The notes: generated by a model not told the origin, from the letters alone. A stretch of 64,000 nt of DNA from Brassica napus (GCF_020379485.1 NC_063442.1:15870009-15934008); one strand, 5' to 3'; positions 37,672 through 48,867 are shown, counted from the first letter of the stretch. Program-made: numbers and translations.

Positions 37672-39603
37672 ATGGCCAAGAACCGAGGAACTGCGATGTC
37701 ACTCGAGTCCTTCGTGTCAACGATGGCTCCACTTATCGACATGGAGAAAGAAGCCGAGATCTCAATGTCCCTAACCTCAGGCGCGTCGAGAAACATCGAA
37801 ACCGCTCAGAAGAAAGGCACCACGATCCTCAACTTGAAATGCGTCGATATGCAAACAGGTCTCATGGGGAAGTCTCTCCTCGAGTTCCAATCCAACAAAG
37901 GAGACGTCCTTCCTCCCCACAAGTTCGGCAACCACGACGTCGTCGTTTTAAAGCTCAACAAAGCCGATCTCGGCTCCTCTCCCCTTGCGCAGGGAGTCGT
38001 GTACCGGTTGAGAGACTCCTCGATCACGGTTGTGTTCGATGAGGTCCCTGAGGAAGGGCTGAACACTTCTCTGAGGCTGGAGAAGCTCGCTAACGAGGTG
38101 ACGTATAGGAGGATGAAGGATACGTTGGTGCAGTTGAGTAAAGGTGTGTTGAGAGGACCTGCTTCTGATTTGGTACCTGTCTTGTTCGGTGAGAGAGGGC
38201 CAACGGTTGCAAAGAAGGAGGTTGAGTTTACGGCGTTTAACAAGAGTCTTGATCAGTCTCAGAGAGATGCGATTTCGAAGGCTTTGTCTTCGAAGGATGT
38301 GTTTTTGTTACACGGTCCTCCTGGTACTGGGAAGACAACTACTGTTGTGGAGATAATCTTGCAAGAAGTGAAACGCGGTTCCAAGATTCTCGCGTGTGCG
38401 GCTTCGAATATCGCTGTTGATAACATTGTCGAGAGGCTTGTTCCTCACAAGGTGAAGCTGGTGAGAGTGGGGCATCCTGCGAGGCTCTTACCTCAAGTGC
38501 TGGATAGTGCTCTAGACGCTCAGGTTCTTAAGGGGGATAACAGCGCGCTAGCGAATGACATCAGGAAGGAGATGAAGGCGTTGAACGGGAAGCTGTTGAA
38601 AGCGAAAGATAGAAACACGAGGAGAGGGATACAGAAGGACCTTCGAGCTTTGGGTAAAGAGGAGCGTAAGAGGCAGCAGTTAGCTGTTTCGGACGTGATC
38701 AAGAACACTGATGTCATTCTCACGACTCTGACTGGTGCACTAACGCGAAAGCTTGATAGTATAACTTTTGACTTGGTGATTATCGATGAAGGAGCGCAGG
38801 CTCTTGAGGTTGCTTGCTGGATTGCTCTGCTTAAGGGTTCGAGATGTATACTTGCGGGAGACCATCTCCAGCTCCCGCCGACGATCCAGAGCGCTGAAGC
38901 TGAGAGGAAAGGGTTGGGGATAACGCTCTTTGAACGGTTAGCGGATCTTTATGGAGATGAGATTAAGTCTATGCTTACTGTTCAGTACCGTATGCATGAG
39001 CTTATTATGAACTGGTCATCAGAAGAGCTTTACGATGGGAAGATAACAGCGCATTCAAGTGTTGCCTCGCATATGGTTTTTGACTTGGATGATGTAGAGA
39101 AATCTTCTGCAACAGAGGCGACTCTGCTGTTAGTAGATTCCGCTGGGTGTGACATGGAGGAGAAGAAAGACGAGGAAGAGAGCACTTATAACGAAGGGGA
39201 AGCAGAGGTTGCTATGGCGCATGCCAAGAGACTGATCAAGAGTGGTGTTCGTCCTTCTGATATTGGAATCATCACACCTTACGCTGCTCAGGTTATGGTG
39301 CTTAGGATTCTTAGGGGCAAAGAGGAGAAGCTAAAGGAGATGGAGATCTCTACGGTGGATGGTTTCCAAGGACGAGAGAAAGAAGCTATCATCATTTCAA
39401 TGGTTAGATCAAACTCAAAGAAGGAGGTTGGGTTTCTAAAGGACCAAAGGAGAATGAACGTGGCTGTTACTCGCGCTAGAAGACAGTGTTGTGTGGTCTG
39501 CGATACAGAGACGGTGAGCAGTGATGCGTTTCTCAAACGTATGATTGAGTACTTTGAGGAGCATGGGGAATATCTCAGCGCCTCTGACTACACCAATTGG
39601 TAA
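37672..39603 (+). CDS. SF1 helicase, UPF1-like family, SMUBP2/IGHMBP2-type
   Basis: Single-exon gene of 643 codons. The upstream in-frame stretch from 37612 begins with TTG, so I place the start at the ATG in AACAAATGGCC (37672). Helicase motifs are in order: GPPGTGKT (Walker A, residues 215-222), VIIDEGAQ (Walker B, D372-E373), GDHLQLPPT (396-404), VQYRMH (437-442), TVDGFQGREKEAI (motif V) and VAVTRARRQ (motif VI). The N-terminal 200 residues fit the SMUBP2 domain 1B region; the R3H and AN1 zinc-finger tail of animal IGHMBP2 is absent, as in plants. Family members are ATP-driven 5'-3' RNA/DNA helicases. It matches At2g03270 closely in my memory. The frame is intact and codon use looks like a normal plant gene, so it is probably functional. 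Confidence 0.95.
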   Translation: MAKNRGTAMSLESFVSTMAPLIDMEKEAEISMSLTSGASRNIETAQKKGTTILNLKCVDMQTGLMGKSLLEFQSNKGDVLPPHKFGNHDVVVLKLNKADLGSSPLAQGVVYRLRDSSITVVFDEVPEEGLNTSLRLEKLANEVTYRRMKDTLVQLSKGVLRGPASDLVPVLFGERGPTVAKKEVEFTAFNKSLDQSQRDAISKALSSKDVFLLHGPPGTGKTTTVVEIILQEVKRGSKILACAASNIAVDNIVERLVPHKVKLVRVGHPARLLPQVLDSALDAQVLKGDNSALANDIRKEMKALNGKLLKAKDRNTRRGIQKDLRALGKEERKRQQLAVSDVIKNTDVILTTLTGALTRKLDSITFDLVIIDEGAQALEVACWIALLKGSRCILAGDHLQLPPTIQSAEAERKGLGITLFERLADLYGDEIKSMLTVQYRMHELIMNWSSEELYDGKITAHSSVASHMVFDLDDVEKSSATEATLLLVDSAGCDMEEKKDEEESTYNEGEAEVAMAHAKRLIKSGVRPSDIGIITPYAAQVMVLRILRGKEEKLKEMEISTVDGFQGREKEAIIISMVRSNSKKEVGFLKDQRRMNVAVTRARRQCCVVCDTETVSSDAFLKRMIEYFEEHGEYLSASDYTNW

Positions 39604-40430
39604 ACTCAAGCCAGAGCCAAATCTTCTTGGTTAGCATAGTTTCAGACCCTTTGGCGTTACTTGTCTGCATACTATCGATGGACATGTCACATGTTTGTAC
39701 CTTCTTCACCTAGCTTATAATAAAAAGTCGGGGTCCCTGAAGCATTCTTCAAGGCTTGTCATGTGCTACTTATGTTGTCGCTGTTCGTATAACAATATGT
39801 GTACTTAATTTAACCCATTTGAGTTTTGAATATTGAGTTGAAGTCAGTATGAAGGTGAAGTCAAACCCGGATTTCAAGAGATTGATCGAATGATATTTGC
39901 ATTTTTAGTTGAAATTGACCGATGTGCTACAGCGGATGTTAATGCACAGGGGATAAGTAAAATGTAATTTACTTGTAATAAATTGAATGGGCCTTTAAGC
40001 TTATTTCACTCAACCATTTAGTTAACTTAGAAAAACGTTGGGGCGTAAAGTGTTGCATAAAGCCCATAAAATCCTCGCAGCAAAAAGTCTATTTACTACT
40101 GTTGTGTCTTTGATGACGTTTGTACAAGAGAATTTTTCAGTTTATGGAGATGAGATCAAGTTCAAGTCGATGCTTACTGTTCAGTATTGTATGCATGAAC
40201 TGTTTATCCCAAGAACTTAAGGATGGAAAGATAAGAGCTCATTCAAATGTTGCCTCACACAGGCTTTTTGACTTGGAGAATGTAACCAAATCTTTTTTTT
40301 TTTTTTGCTAAACTGTAAATATCATAAAAATGAGCAAAAGATTTTACAAGAAGATCTTTGTTCTGAAACCATCAAGGCAAAAAAATTAAAACAAGATGGA
40401 ACAAAGGCAAATATCACTAAACAGAGGAGT

Positions 40431-43400
40431 CTATCTCAGCCACATTTGCATGAGGCTTTTGAAAGGCTTCCTTTGTCTCCTAGCTGAGATGATATTTCGC
40501 ACCTCTCTGTCGATACCATGGAAAACAGTTGCGCTCGATAAAGAAGCTTGATTATGAATGAGGTTGTTCCTCTGTTTCCATAGATGAAAGATAACTGTTT
40601 GGCCTGCAATTTTCCTCAAGAGTGTGAGGCTCTTTGAACGGGAGGAACGTATCCAAGAGAGAAGCTCCGACCAGGTCGTGATCATTGATGGCGGGGGTTG
40701 GCATCTTCTCATCACCTCGGACCAAACTTCATAGCTATACGCGCAGGTAAGCATAAGATGGTCTCTCGTTTCATCATATCGCGTACAGAAGGGGCACGCT
40801 GGTGCTATCGGTAGACCCCAGGCCGCGAGCCTCGCCTGTGTTGGCAGCCTGTCGTAATTCGCAACCCACATCGTGAATGCATGTTTAGGAATTCCTCCTT
40901 TGAACCAGACGACGTCTACCCAGTCTTTTTCCTCCTCCCTCGGCCTCAGCATCTCCCACGTTGTAGATGACCTGAAACTACGAGAAGGATAATCAGCCAC
41001 AATCCATTCATACTCATCTACTTTATCAGGAGCTAAAGGCAAGGTAATAGTTGTAAGATAGACATGAAGATCAACTTCCTTTTGTGCTCTAGGATGTGGG
41101 AGTTTCCAAACATTCTGTCTGATTGCATCAGCAACAACTGCCTCCTTTCTAATCGTCAATGCTCTCGGACCAGAAGGACCTATGTACTCGATTAACTGGC
41201 CAAATGGCGTCCAGACATCAAACCAAAAGCTAGTAGTCCTTCCATTTCCCAGGTTGGATTGACAGAACTGAATCGCTAAGGGTCGGAGATCTAGCAACTT
41301 TTTCCAGGTCCAAGAATCCGTTTGTGAGGCTTGGATGGTCCAGAAAGACTTATTCTGTAAGTGGATACTCCAGTGCCAGTCCACCCAAAGAGACGGAGCT
41401 TTAGACAGAAGCAACCAAATGAACTTTAGGCATAGGACTTGATTCCAAACAGAGAAGCTCCTAAGTCCCAGCCCACCTTCTTGCTTGGGGAGACACACTG
41501 TCTGCCAAGCTATCTTGGCTACTCCTCTCTTCTCATGGTTACCAGACCAAAGGAACTGGGAGCACAGGGACTCGATGCTTTTAATGCAGCCTTTGGGGAG
41601 AATGAAAGCAGAGAGCCAAAAGGAGACGAGACCGAAGATCACAGTCCTCAGCAACTGCAGCCTTCCAGCGAATGAGAGGATCTTAGCAGTCCAAGATTGA
41701 ATTTTCGAGGTGATCTTCAGCAACAAGGGAGTATATTCTGAAATCTTTAGCTTCCTGCTCATGAGAGGAAGACCGAGATACCTTATAGGGAATTGACCCG
41801 AAGAGAATCCGTAGCTAGCAATAGCCGCTGATTCAACTTGGTCAACTCCTGAAGTGAAGAGCTCGGTCTTATTAGTATTCATATGAAGGCTGGACCAGGA
41901 AGCAAAGTCATCGAGGCATTCCGCTATTCCATGCAGGCTGTTACTCGTGCCGTCGAAGAACACCATGACGTCATCAGCAAACATGAGGTGAGAGATCCTC
42001 AGCTGTTCCGTTCTAGGGTGATACCCAATAATCCCCGACTCATAACGAGAGAGGAGCAACCTAGAGAGGCATTCCATAGATAGAACGAACAAGTAAGGTG
42101 AGAGGGGATCACCCTGCCTAATGCCTTTTGTACTCTTGAAGAAACCTCCATTAGCGCCATTCACACAGACAGAGAAGGAAGCCGTAGACAGGCATTCTGA
42201 TATAAGGCTAATATAACTTTCAGGAATGGCAATGGCTCGTAGAGCAGCGATGATGAAATCCCAACGGACGCTGTCAAACGCCTTCCTAAGATCAACCTTT
42301 AACATGCCTCTCGGTGATAACGCATGGGTGGTGTAGCCATTGACGAGGTCTGTTGCGAGCAGGACATTCTCAGCTAAGAGTCTCCCTGGGAGGAAAGCGG
42401 ACTGAGCTTTAGAGATCATAAGCGGGAGAATAACCTTAAGCCTTGTAGCCAGGAGCTTAGAGATGACTTTATAAACCGTATTTAGACAAGATATTGGCCT
42501 AAAGTCCGTTGTCAGTGAAGCGTTCAGCTTCTTGGGAATGAGAACCAGGTTTGCACAGTTTCACTGCTTGAGAAGCTTCCCTGAACGAAAAAATTCTAGA
42601 ACCGCTGCAGTTACTTCCGGACCCACAACCACCCACGCAGATGTGAAGAATTCTGCTGAATATCCGTCAGGCCCAGCCGACTTATTCTTAGGAAGGGAAA
42701 AGAACGCATTCCTAACATCCTCAGCAGAGAAATCCTTCTCGAAACTAGCCACTTGACTTGCTGAGCACTTGAAGTCGAAGAGAATATCCATGTCGCTTTG
42801 TATGAATAAAGGGTCTGCAACCGGGCCCCCAAGGAGGTCCCCAAAGTAATCCACGCATAGCTGTTGGATACCCGATTGAGAGGTAATTTCCTCCCCGTTA
42901 GGTGCAGTAAGGAAATGAATATGATTTTGAGCCTGCCGGGAGGCTGCATACCGATGAAATAGACTAGAATTTCCATCCCCAAGAGATAGCCAGTTGATGC
43001 TTGTTCTTTGGTAGAAGAAAGCTGTCTCAGCTGATGCCAATTCTTCCCACTCATGTTGAGCCTGAAGCTCGGTAGCAGCGTTAGAGGATGAGGGAAGAGA
43101 TAGCATAGCAGATTGCGCATGGAGGAGTTTCTCATGAGCCAGAGCCGTTTTCATCTCAATGCCCGAGTAGTTTTGACGGCTAAACTCTCTAATAACATTT
43201 TTCAACAGCTTCAACTTCTTTGATACCCTAAACATTGCTGAACCCGTAATGTTATACGAGAACCAGCTGATGCAAATAGTAGAGAGAAACTCCGGGTTCT
43301 GAAAGAGGAAGTTGTAAAAACGGAAAGGCTTTTTAGTTCTCCGTCTGTCGGGCTCCAACGTGATGGATATGACAGCGTGGTCAGAGAAATCCGGACTGCC

Positions 43401-44072
43401 CACAAACGCAACCGATGAAGGGAAGACCGAATACCATTCATCATTCACCAAGCTCCTATCTAGCTTCTTAGCCAAGGGACTCGCCTTCCTCTTGTTCCAC
43501 CATGTGAATGTTGTACCCCTGAAATTAAGATCATCCAAGTTTGCATCAGATAGGCAGAGATTAAATTCTCTAATTCGCTTATCCATATTTAAAGTTGGGA
43601 GCAAAGAGTGTTCAGATGGGTCCCTGATTTGATTGAAATCACCCAAGATCAGCCAAGGCTTTGTGCTCATAGCCATATCATCCGCCATGGCCGTGATCTC
43701 CGCCCAGAGAAGAGACCTGTCCACAGGGTCGTTTGATGCGTATACTACCGAGATAAACACCTTTGCTGGTGTAGAAGAAGGCCAGGTCACTTCAGCAGTG
43801 ATCATCTGGAGTGACTTAGAGATAATAGTAACCACCAGGGAGGGATGCCAGACAAGCCATATTTTCCCAAGAGGAGAGAAACCATAGTTGTCCTCAGTAA
43901 ACCACCCCGGAAAAATTTGCGACACAAACTTATTCATCTTGAGTTGCTTCACGTGAGTCTCAAGGATGCCGCCAAAAAGAGGAGAATATTTCCTGATCCA
44001 TTTTCTTAATCCGCTGCGGTGAGAAAACTTATTTAACCCGCGTACATTCCAACAAAAAAGGTCCGTCGACAT
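40431..44072 (-). pseudogene. LINE ORF2 (endonuclease-RT) with one premature stop
   Basis: It starts MSTDLFCWNVRGLNKFSHRS, the plant L1 endonuclease opening. GDFNQI and SDHAVI supply catalytic positions. The reverse transcriptase carries FRPISCLNTVYKVISK, LRKAFDSVRWDF, RQGDPLSPYLFVL and catalytic FADD. A zf-RVT region (CPFCTRYDETRDHLMLTC) precedes the C-terminus at WLR. A single TGA at about 42561-42563, after KLLKQ, breaks an otherwise continuous frame of 1,214 codons. Family members usually have Trp there, so a G-to-A change is likely. Translation starts 3 nt after the ORF1 stop. Confidence 0.93.
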
Positions 44073-44075
44073 TAT

Positions 44076-46124
44076 TTAATTGAGTTTGGGGCTCCTGCCC
44101 CGGTCACCCTTTTGGCCTGAGTATTTCAGACCTGAAAATTTCTTCTTATTCCTTACCACCTGAAAACCCAAATCCAGGTCGTGCTTACTTAGCTCCCCTT
44201 CCTCCAATTCTGAGTCCGAGGATTCGACATCAAAGGAGTCCGGCTGGATGTCAGATTGAGAGGAGTGAGAAGCACCATAGCGGCTCTTTAGCCTCATGGA
44301 TCTGAGGTAGTATGGTGTGGTACTGGATTCTCCCAACGCTAAATCTGTAGATGATCCCAGCTTAGAGTCACTAGGTAGCACTTCCTGCACACTCTGGACC
44401 TGCTTCTTACCTAGCAAAACTGGATGTACCCCCTGCTCAGTTCCTTCCTCTTGCGCAATTGGCTCTTCTTGCGCTGACTGCCTAGCCAAATCTGCGAGCC
44501 CCGGCGGGGAGGTGTTCTGGCCATCGAGCGAAAGATGTTTTGCCTTAACACCCGAGCTGCCGACCTCTCTCCAAACCTGCTTGTCTCTAGACTTTCCCCT
44601 GCGCGTTTTCCTACCAGGAGGATCCGCTTTCTTCTTCTGAGGGCATTTTGCGGAGGAGTGCTTCTCAGAGTTGCAATGCTCGCAAACTTTAATCACAGAG
44701 GGGCAACGCTTTGAGACATGGCCAACTTCCTTACAAATGCCGCACACAGGTGGCATCCAAGGGCTTGAGACCAGAACTCGGCTGATAGCGCCAGAATCAA
44801 ACTGAACATTTACAGCTTCCGGTAGAGGCTTCCTTGGATCAATGATCGTAAAGACCTTAGCAACCTCAAGGTTAGTTTTATTTGCAGTGGAGGGATGTAA
44901 GTACTCCGGGTGACCTACAAGCCCAGCAATCCTCTCCAATCCATCCTCATTGAAGAATTGAAGGGGCACATTTCTGAGCTCAAGCCAAATCGGCGCAGAG
45001 GTGAGCTCGGGCTTTCTCGGAACGACTCCTGGTTCCCATTTGTCCACGAACATAGTTTGGCCCTCAATCTGCCAGAGCCGCTGCTGAACTACCCTGTGCC
45101 TTGTTGCCACATTCGGTATCCGAAACAGGAACGCAAAGCCCTCCATTTTTGAGACTGCAATGTCCCTATATTGTTTGCTCCAGATCCCATTAACAATGTT
45201 GTGTAATGTTCCCTGAGACGGAGGATCAGAGTAGAACTGGCCGATGATAAATGGTTCCCAAGATTTTCTATTCTTCTCAATCACCGAGTTAGGAATTTTG
45301 ATGCAAGCTTCACCCGAGGGTAGTGTAAAGGCTTCTCCTTTCTTTGCAAGCCTTTTGCCAAACCCCTTAGCATGAGCACACCAGTCGTTTCCGGGGGTTT
45401 TGGAAGGCACCGGCAAGCCTGGGTGGATTTTCGATGTACTCGCAGGGGCATTTTCTTTTGGTGCCTCCTGATGCACCTTCATCGAGTTAGTCAGACCGTG
45501 CGCCACTGGCGAAACATCCTCACTCATAACCACAGCTTCTGGAACAGAGGCTTCCACTGGAGGCTGATAGTCATTCTTAGCTACCTGTGAGCTCAAAGCA
45601 TCAAACTTGGCGTCAACAGAAACTACGGGAAGAGACACATCCGGGGCTTGGCTTTCCTTAGAGATAGCTAGCTTTTCCGGGGTTGAGACAGAGGAGCTAA
45701 TCGGCGCACCGACAGGGCTCGACTCTAGGTTAGACTCTAGAACAGAGTCTTGTAATTCTTCACGAGATGGAGATGGATCTGTCGAGGAAACGGCGATCAC
45801 TGTCTCACTTGTCGGAAGCGCTACCAATTCTAGGACCAGATCCGAGTGAGCAATCGATTGTTGAGCATCCTTGTCAGCGGGGCCGCCGATTTGGGCATCA
45901 GAAACAAACGAGGGGTCAATCGGGTGAAAGTCACTAAGGCTAGTGGTTGATTTTGCCGACACTGAAGATGGCGGCGATTTCGGGGTGGGCTTCTTCTTCT
46001 TCGGGGATTTCCTCGGAGAAATCTTCGGTTTCTTCTTCTTCATCTGCGCCGGCGGGACCGGAGCAGAGAAATGGCTGCTGATCCGACGTCGGAGGAGACG
46101 CCGGTGAGAAGCAGAGATCGGCAC
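44076..46124 (-). CDS. LINE ORF1 (gag-like, DUF4283 and zinc knuckle)
   Basis: An intact 682-codon frame. The first 200 residues are Ser/Pro/Lys-rich and low in complexity. A DUF4283-like RNA-binding region spans about 270-440 (WSKQYRDIAVSKMEGFAFLF, PIWLELRNVPLQFF). Two CCHC-type zinc knuckles follow: CGICKEVGHVSKRC and CEHCNSEKHSSAKC. A charged tail closes it. ORF1 proteins of this type coat LINE RNA. Its stop is followed within 4 nt by the ORF2 start, suggesting termination-reinitiation or separate scanning. Confidence 0.9.
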   Translation of the reverse strand: MPISASHRRLLRRRISSHFSAPVPPAQMKKKKPKISPRKSPKKKKPTPKSPPSSVSAKSTTSLSDFHPIDPSFVSDAQIGGPADKDAQQSIAHSDLVLELVALPTSETVIAVSSTDPSPSREELQDSVLESNLESSPVGAPISSSVSTPEKLAISKESQAPDVSLPVVSVDAKFDALSSQVAKNDYQPPVEASVPEAVVMSEDVSPVAHGLTNSMKVHQEAPKENAPASTSKIHPGLPVPSKTPGNDWCAHAKGFGKRLAKKGEAFTLPSGEACIKIPNSVIEKNRKSWEPFIIGQFYSDPPSQGTLHNIVNGIWSKQYRDIAVSKMEGFAFLFRIPNVATRHRVVQQRLWQIEGQTMFVDKWEPGVVPRKPELTSAPIWLELRNVPLQFFNEDGLERIAGLVGHPEYLHPSTANKTNLEVAKVFTIIDPRKPLPEAVNVQFDSGAISRVLVSSPWMPPVCGICKEVGHVSKRCPSVIKVCEHCNSEKHSSAKCPQKKKADPPGRKTRRGKSRDKQVWREVGSSGVKAKHLSLDGQNTSPPGLADLARQSAQEEPIAQEEGTEQGVHPVLLGKKQVQSVQEVLPSDSKLGSSTDLALGESSTTPYYLRSMRLKSRYGASHSSQSDIQPDSFDVESSDSELEEGELSKHDLDLGFQVVRNKKKFSGLKYSGQKGDRGRSPKLN

Positions 46125-46406
46125 TGTTACAGATGAGAATCGCCTTTATTTTCGCTAGGAGAGAGAAAATAGCCATTTTTTTTTGCGTTGGTAACCAAAT
46201 CTTCTGCACCAAAAATATACCATTGGTTGGGACATGGAAGAGAGAGCACTGATTGTGAAGGAGAAGCAGAGGCTGCAGAAGATACCAACGGTTGGATTTT
46301 TAAAGGACCAAAGGCGAATGAATGTGGCTGTTACTGCTCTAGAAGACATTATTTGCTTCTAGACTGAGCAGTCATTAGTTTCTTAAACGAATGTATGATC
46401 TAATGA

Positions 46407-47933
46407 GGGCCTGTTTGTTTCTCCATTTAAATGAATCATCTGGATGAAGATGGGAGTTTTGTTTGTTTATGCACTAAAAGTGCAATTCATTCAAATAGAT
46501 CATCCGGATGACTTTTGGAAATTTAGGCTTAATTTTAAAGTTCATTCAGCTGAACCAATTTGGATCATTTGAATGGAGATGGTTCATTCAAAATGGTATA
46601 AAGTCTATTATGCCCCTAATGTAATTCACAAATTACAAACCAAAACATAATATCATTTTTGTCACAAACGAAAACTGACAAAACTACAAACACTTTTTCC
46701 CGTGCTAAAAACTATTTTTTCACGCCAAAACCCCAAAACGCATTTTCCGCTAAAATTGCAAAAAAATATTTTCCCGTCAAAATTGCAAAAACGTGTTTTC
46801 CCGCAAAAACCGAAAAACATGTTTTCATGCACAAATCACAAAAAATTATGTTTTCACGCCAACACCCCAAAATACATTTTTCCGCCAAAACACAAAAAAC
46901 ATGTTTTCCCGCCAAAGTCGCAAAACGTGTTTTCCTGCCAAAATTGCAAAAACGTACTTTTCCGCCAAAATTGCAAAAACGTACTTTCCCGCCAAAACCA
47001 AAAACATGTTTTCTCGCCAAAACCAAAAATTTGTATTTTCCCGCCAAAACCAAAAAATCTCGTTTTTCCGCGAAAACCGTAAAAATGTGTTCCCGCCAAA
47101 AACTTGTTTTCCCGCCAAAATCGCAAAAACGCGTTTTTCGCCAAAATCGCAAAAACGTGTTTTCCCGCTAAAAACGCAAAAATGCGTTTTCTCGCCAAAA
47201 CCGCAAAAACGTGCTTTCCCGCCAAAACTGCATTTTCCCGCCAAAACCGCAAAACCGCGTTTTCCCGCCAAAACCGCAAAACCGCGTTTTCCCGCCAAAA
47301 CAGCAAAAGCACGTTTTCCCGCCAAAATCGCAAAAATGTTTTTTCCTGCCAAAACCGCAAAAACGTGTTTTCCCGCTAGAACCGCAAAACGCGTTTTCCC
47401 GCCAAAACCGCAAAAATGCATTTTTCCGCCAAAATCGCAAAAACGTGGTTCCCTCCAAAACCGTAAAAACGTGTTTTCTTGCCAAAAACGTATTTCCCGA
47501 TAAAACCGCAAAAACCTGTTTTCTCGCCAAAACCGAAAATTTGTATTTTCCCGCCAAAACCGAAAAATCTCGTTTTCCCGCCATAACCGAAAAATCTTGT
47601 TTTCCCGCCCAAACTGCAAAAAAAAAACTCGTTAATTTTGAAATAATTCTAATGTAAATATATTAAATTAAATAATTAAATGTAATATAGTTAAAATTAA
47701 TATCAAACATATGATTAAATTAACGTAAGGGTATTTTGGTAATTTGTTTGCTAAACTCATTTGAATAGAAATGAAAATAAAGAAACAAACATAAGATCCA
47801 TTTAGATGATTCATCTAAATGAGCTATGTGGATGGACAAACAAACAATCACAAAAATCTGAATGGATCATTTGAATAGATCATACAAATGAATCATTTGA
47901 ATGGAAATAACAAATGCTGAAACAAACGGCCCC
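46407..47933. mobile_element. PIF/Harbinger-like element carrying a minisatellite
   Basis: The left end GGGCCTGTTTGTTTCTCCAT pairs with the right end, which reads in complement GGGGCCGTTTGTTTCAGCAT. Just inside, repeated ATGAATCAT/ATGATTCAT words form longer inverted ends. A 3-bp TGA flanks both sides (46404-46406 and 47934-47936). The paralogous block at 62.4 kb has this site without the element, which confirms the ends. The element is 1,527 bp, encodes nothing plausible, and its core is the tandem array at 46690-47620. Confidence 0.75.
46690..47620. repeat. minisatellite of E2F-site-like units (TTTTCCCGCCAAAA)
   Basis: About 30 units of roughly 27-30 bp, consensus near TTTTCCCGCCAAAACCGCAA then AAACGTG. 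By eye about 16 units carry an exact TTTCCCGC, which satisfies the E2F consensus TTTSSCGC; the others differ by one or two bases. Units vary by small indels. Several long ORFs in many frames on both strands cross the array (KTCFPAKIAK-like or GKTRFCGFG-like); these are a consequence of the repeat and not genes. Confidence 0.9.
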
Positions 47934-48867
47934 TGAATGAATATAATGAGAGGAGTAATAATAATCTATGATCCACAATAAACCCTTTATTATGTCCTTT
48001 TCTTTGTCACTGGAAAAAGGAGAAGCCTTTAGTCCGAGGAAGGACTTGTCTCATAATGTCATTGATTAAATCGATTAGATCTTAAGAAGATAGCTAAACC
48101 TGATTTGGATATCAATTCCTGATATAAATATACTAACCCTTCTAAGTTACATCTCTTAATTTACAAAAAACCGAAAACGACAAAGAAAAACACAGAGATG
48201 GTAACTAATCAGTTCCTGCTCTAGTGGTTAGTGATCTACTATATGCTTTATAAAATTTTTAAAGAAGCTTTACTATGTTAAAGTGGATGGACCTTCACTG
48301 ATGCATTTCATGAGGATTGGCATAGAAGTAATCTTCTTCCTTTGGTTTATCAGAGATTACTTTCCTATGTGCTGGTTCCCCCATCCTTCTTCCCTCATGA
48401 ACCTCCTTGACATATACTGCAAACTGATCCCATGAGAGTGTCTTGTTGTCATGCAAGTCCAAAAGCTCCAATAGTCTCTTCTCTTCCGGTTCAGCAATAT
48501 TGTTTTCTTAAACCTGATATATCTTTCCAAAAAAATGGAAACCCTCAGTTCAATAATCTCGCTGAGACTTTTAGTAAACATTTTGATTTTATGTAAAGTA
48601 CCTTCGATGACCTTCAACAACTTTAGCCATGTTTCCATAGTAGGTAGGAATAAAAGTGTCGCTGGCTACTGATACAATGAAATCTAGAGCTGATGAATGG
48701 TTCTGAAAATGTTGCAGTTCCGTTGAGTCTAATAGCATTTCCTTTTTCACCTGATAACACATTGTGATTTATCATTTTGAAACTATATTATATGGTGAAA
48801 GCATGACAGTGTGACAGAAAAAAAAACTTACAATTCTTGGGAATGATTCTTTTAAAATGGCTAATTG

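Larger units (their letters stand above)
40295..46190 (-). mobile_element. near full-length LINE (L1-like), two ORFs
   Basis: It is flanked by a perfect 13-bp duplication GTAACCAAATCTT (40282-40294 and 46191-46203). The minus-strand poly(A) tail is the T run ending at about 40306. A short 5' leader (46190-46125), ORF1, ORF2 and a 3' untranslated region of about 120 nt follow. It is about 5.9 kb long, typical of plant L1. Only one coding lesion was seen, in ORF2. It differs from the LINE at 1-3760, which carries an RNase H domain that this one lacks. Confidence 0.93.
39860..46400 (+). pseudogene. partial helicase copy A, interrupted by a LINE
   Basis: Pieces of the neighbouring helicase recur downstream of it. 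40,138-40,294 covers the part encoding YGDEIKSMLTVQYRMHEL through the SVASHMVFDL region, with an insertion and a frameshift. 46,191-46,260 continues from KSS. 46,263-46,400 jumps to GFLKDQRRMNVAVT and the final exon region. Stops and gaps are frequent. The LINE at 40295-46190 sits exactly between two adjacent codon groups of this copy. The same kind of decayed tail recurs at 61.9-62.4 kb. Confidence 0.85.

Noticed and set aside
37806..38243. Antisense ORF in the helicase
   Set aside because: Shadow of a strongly coding strand; no family features.
46690..47620. CRISPR-like appearance of regularly spaced repeats
   Set aside because: Plant nuclear context, units without unique spacers, and inverted transposon ends around the array.
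46659..47657. Several overlapping long ORFs on both strands in the minisatellite
   Set aside because: They arise because the repeat unit lacks stops in several frames; the peptides are low-complexity and differ by frame only.
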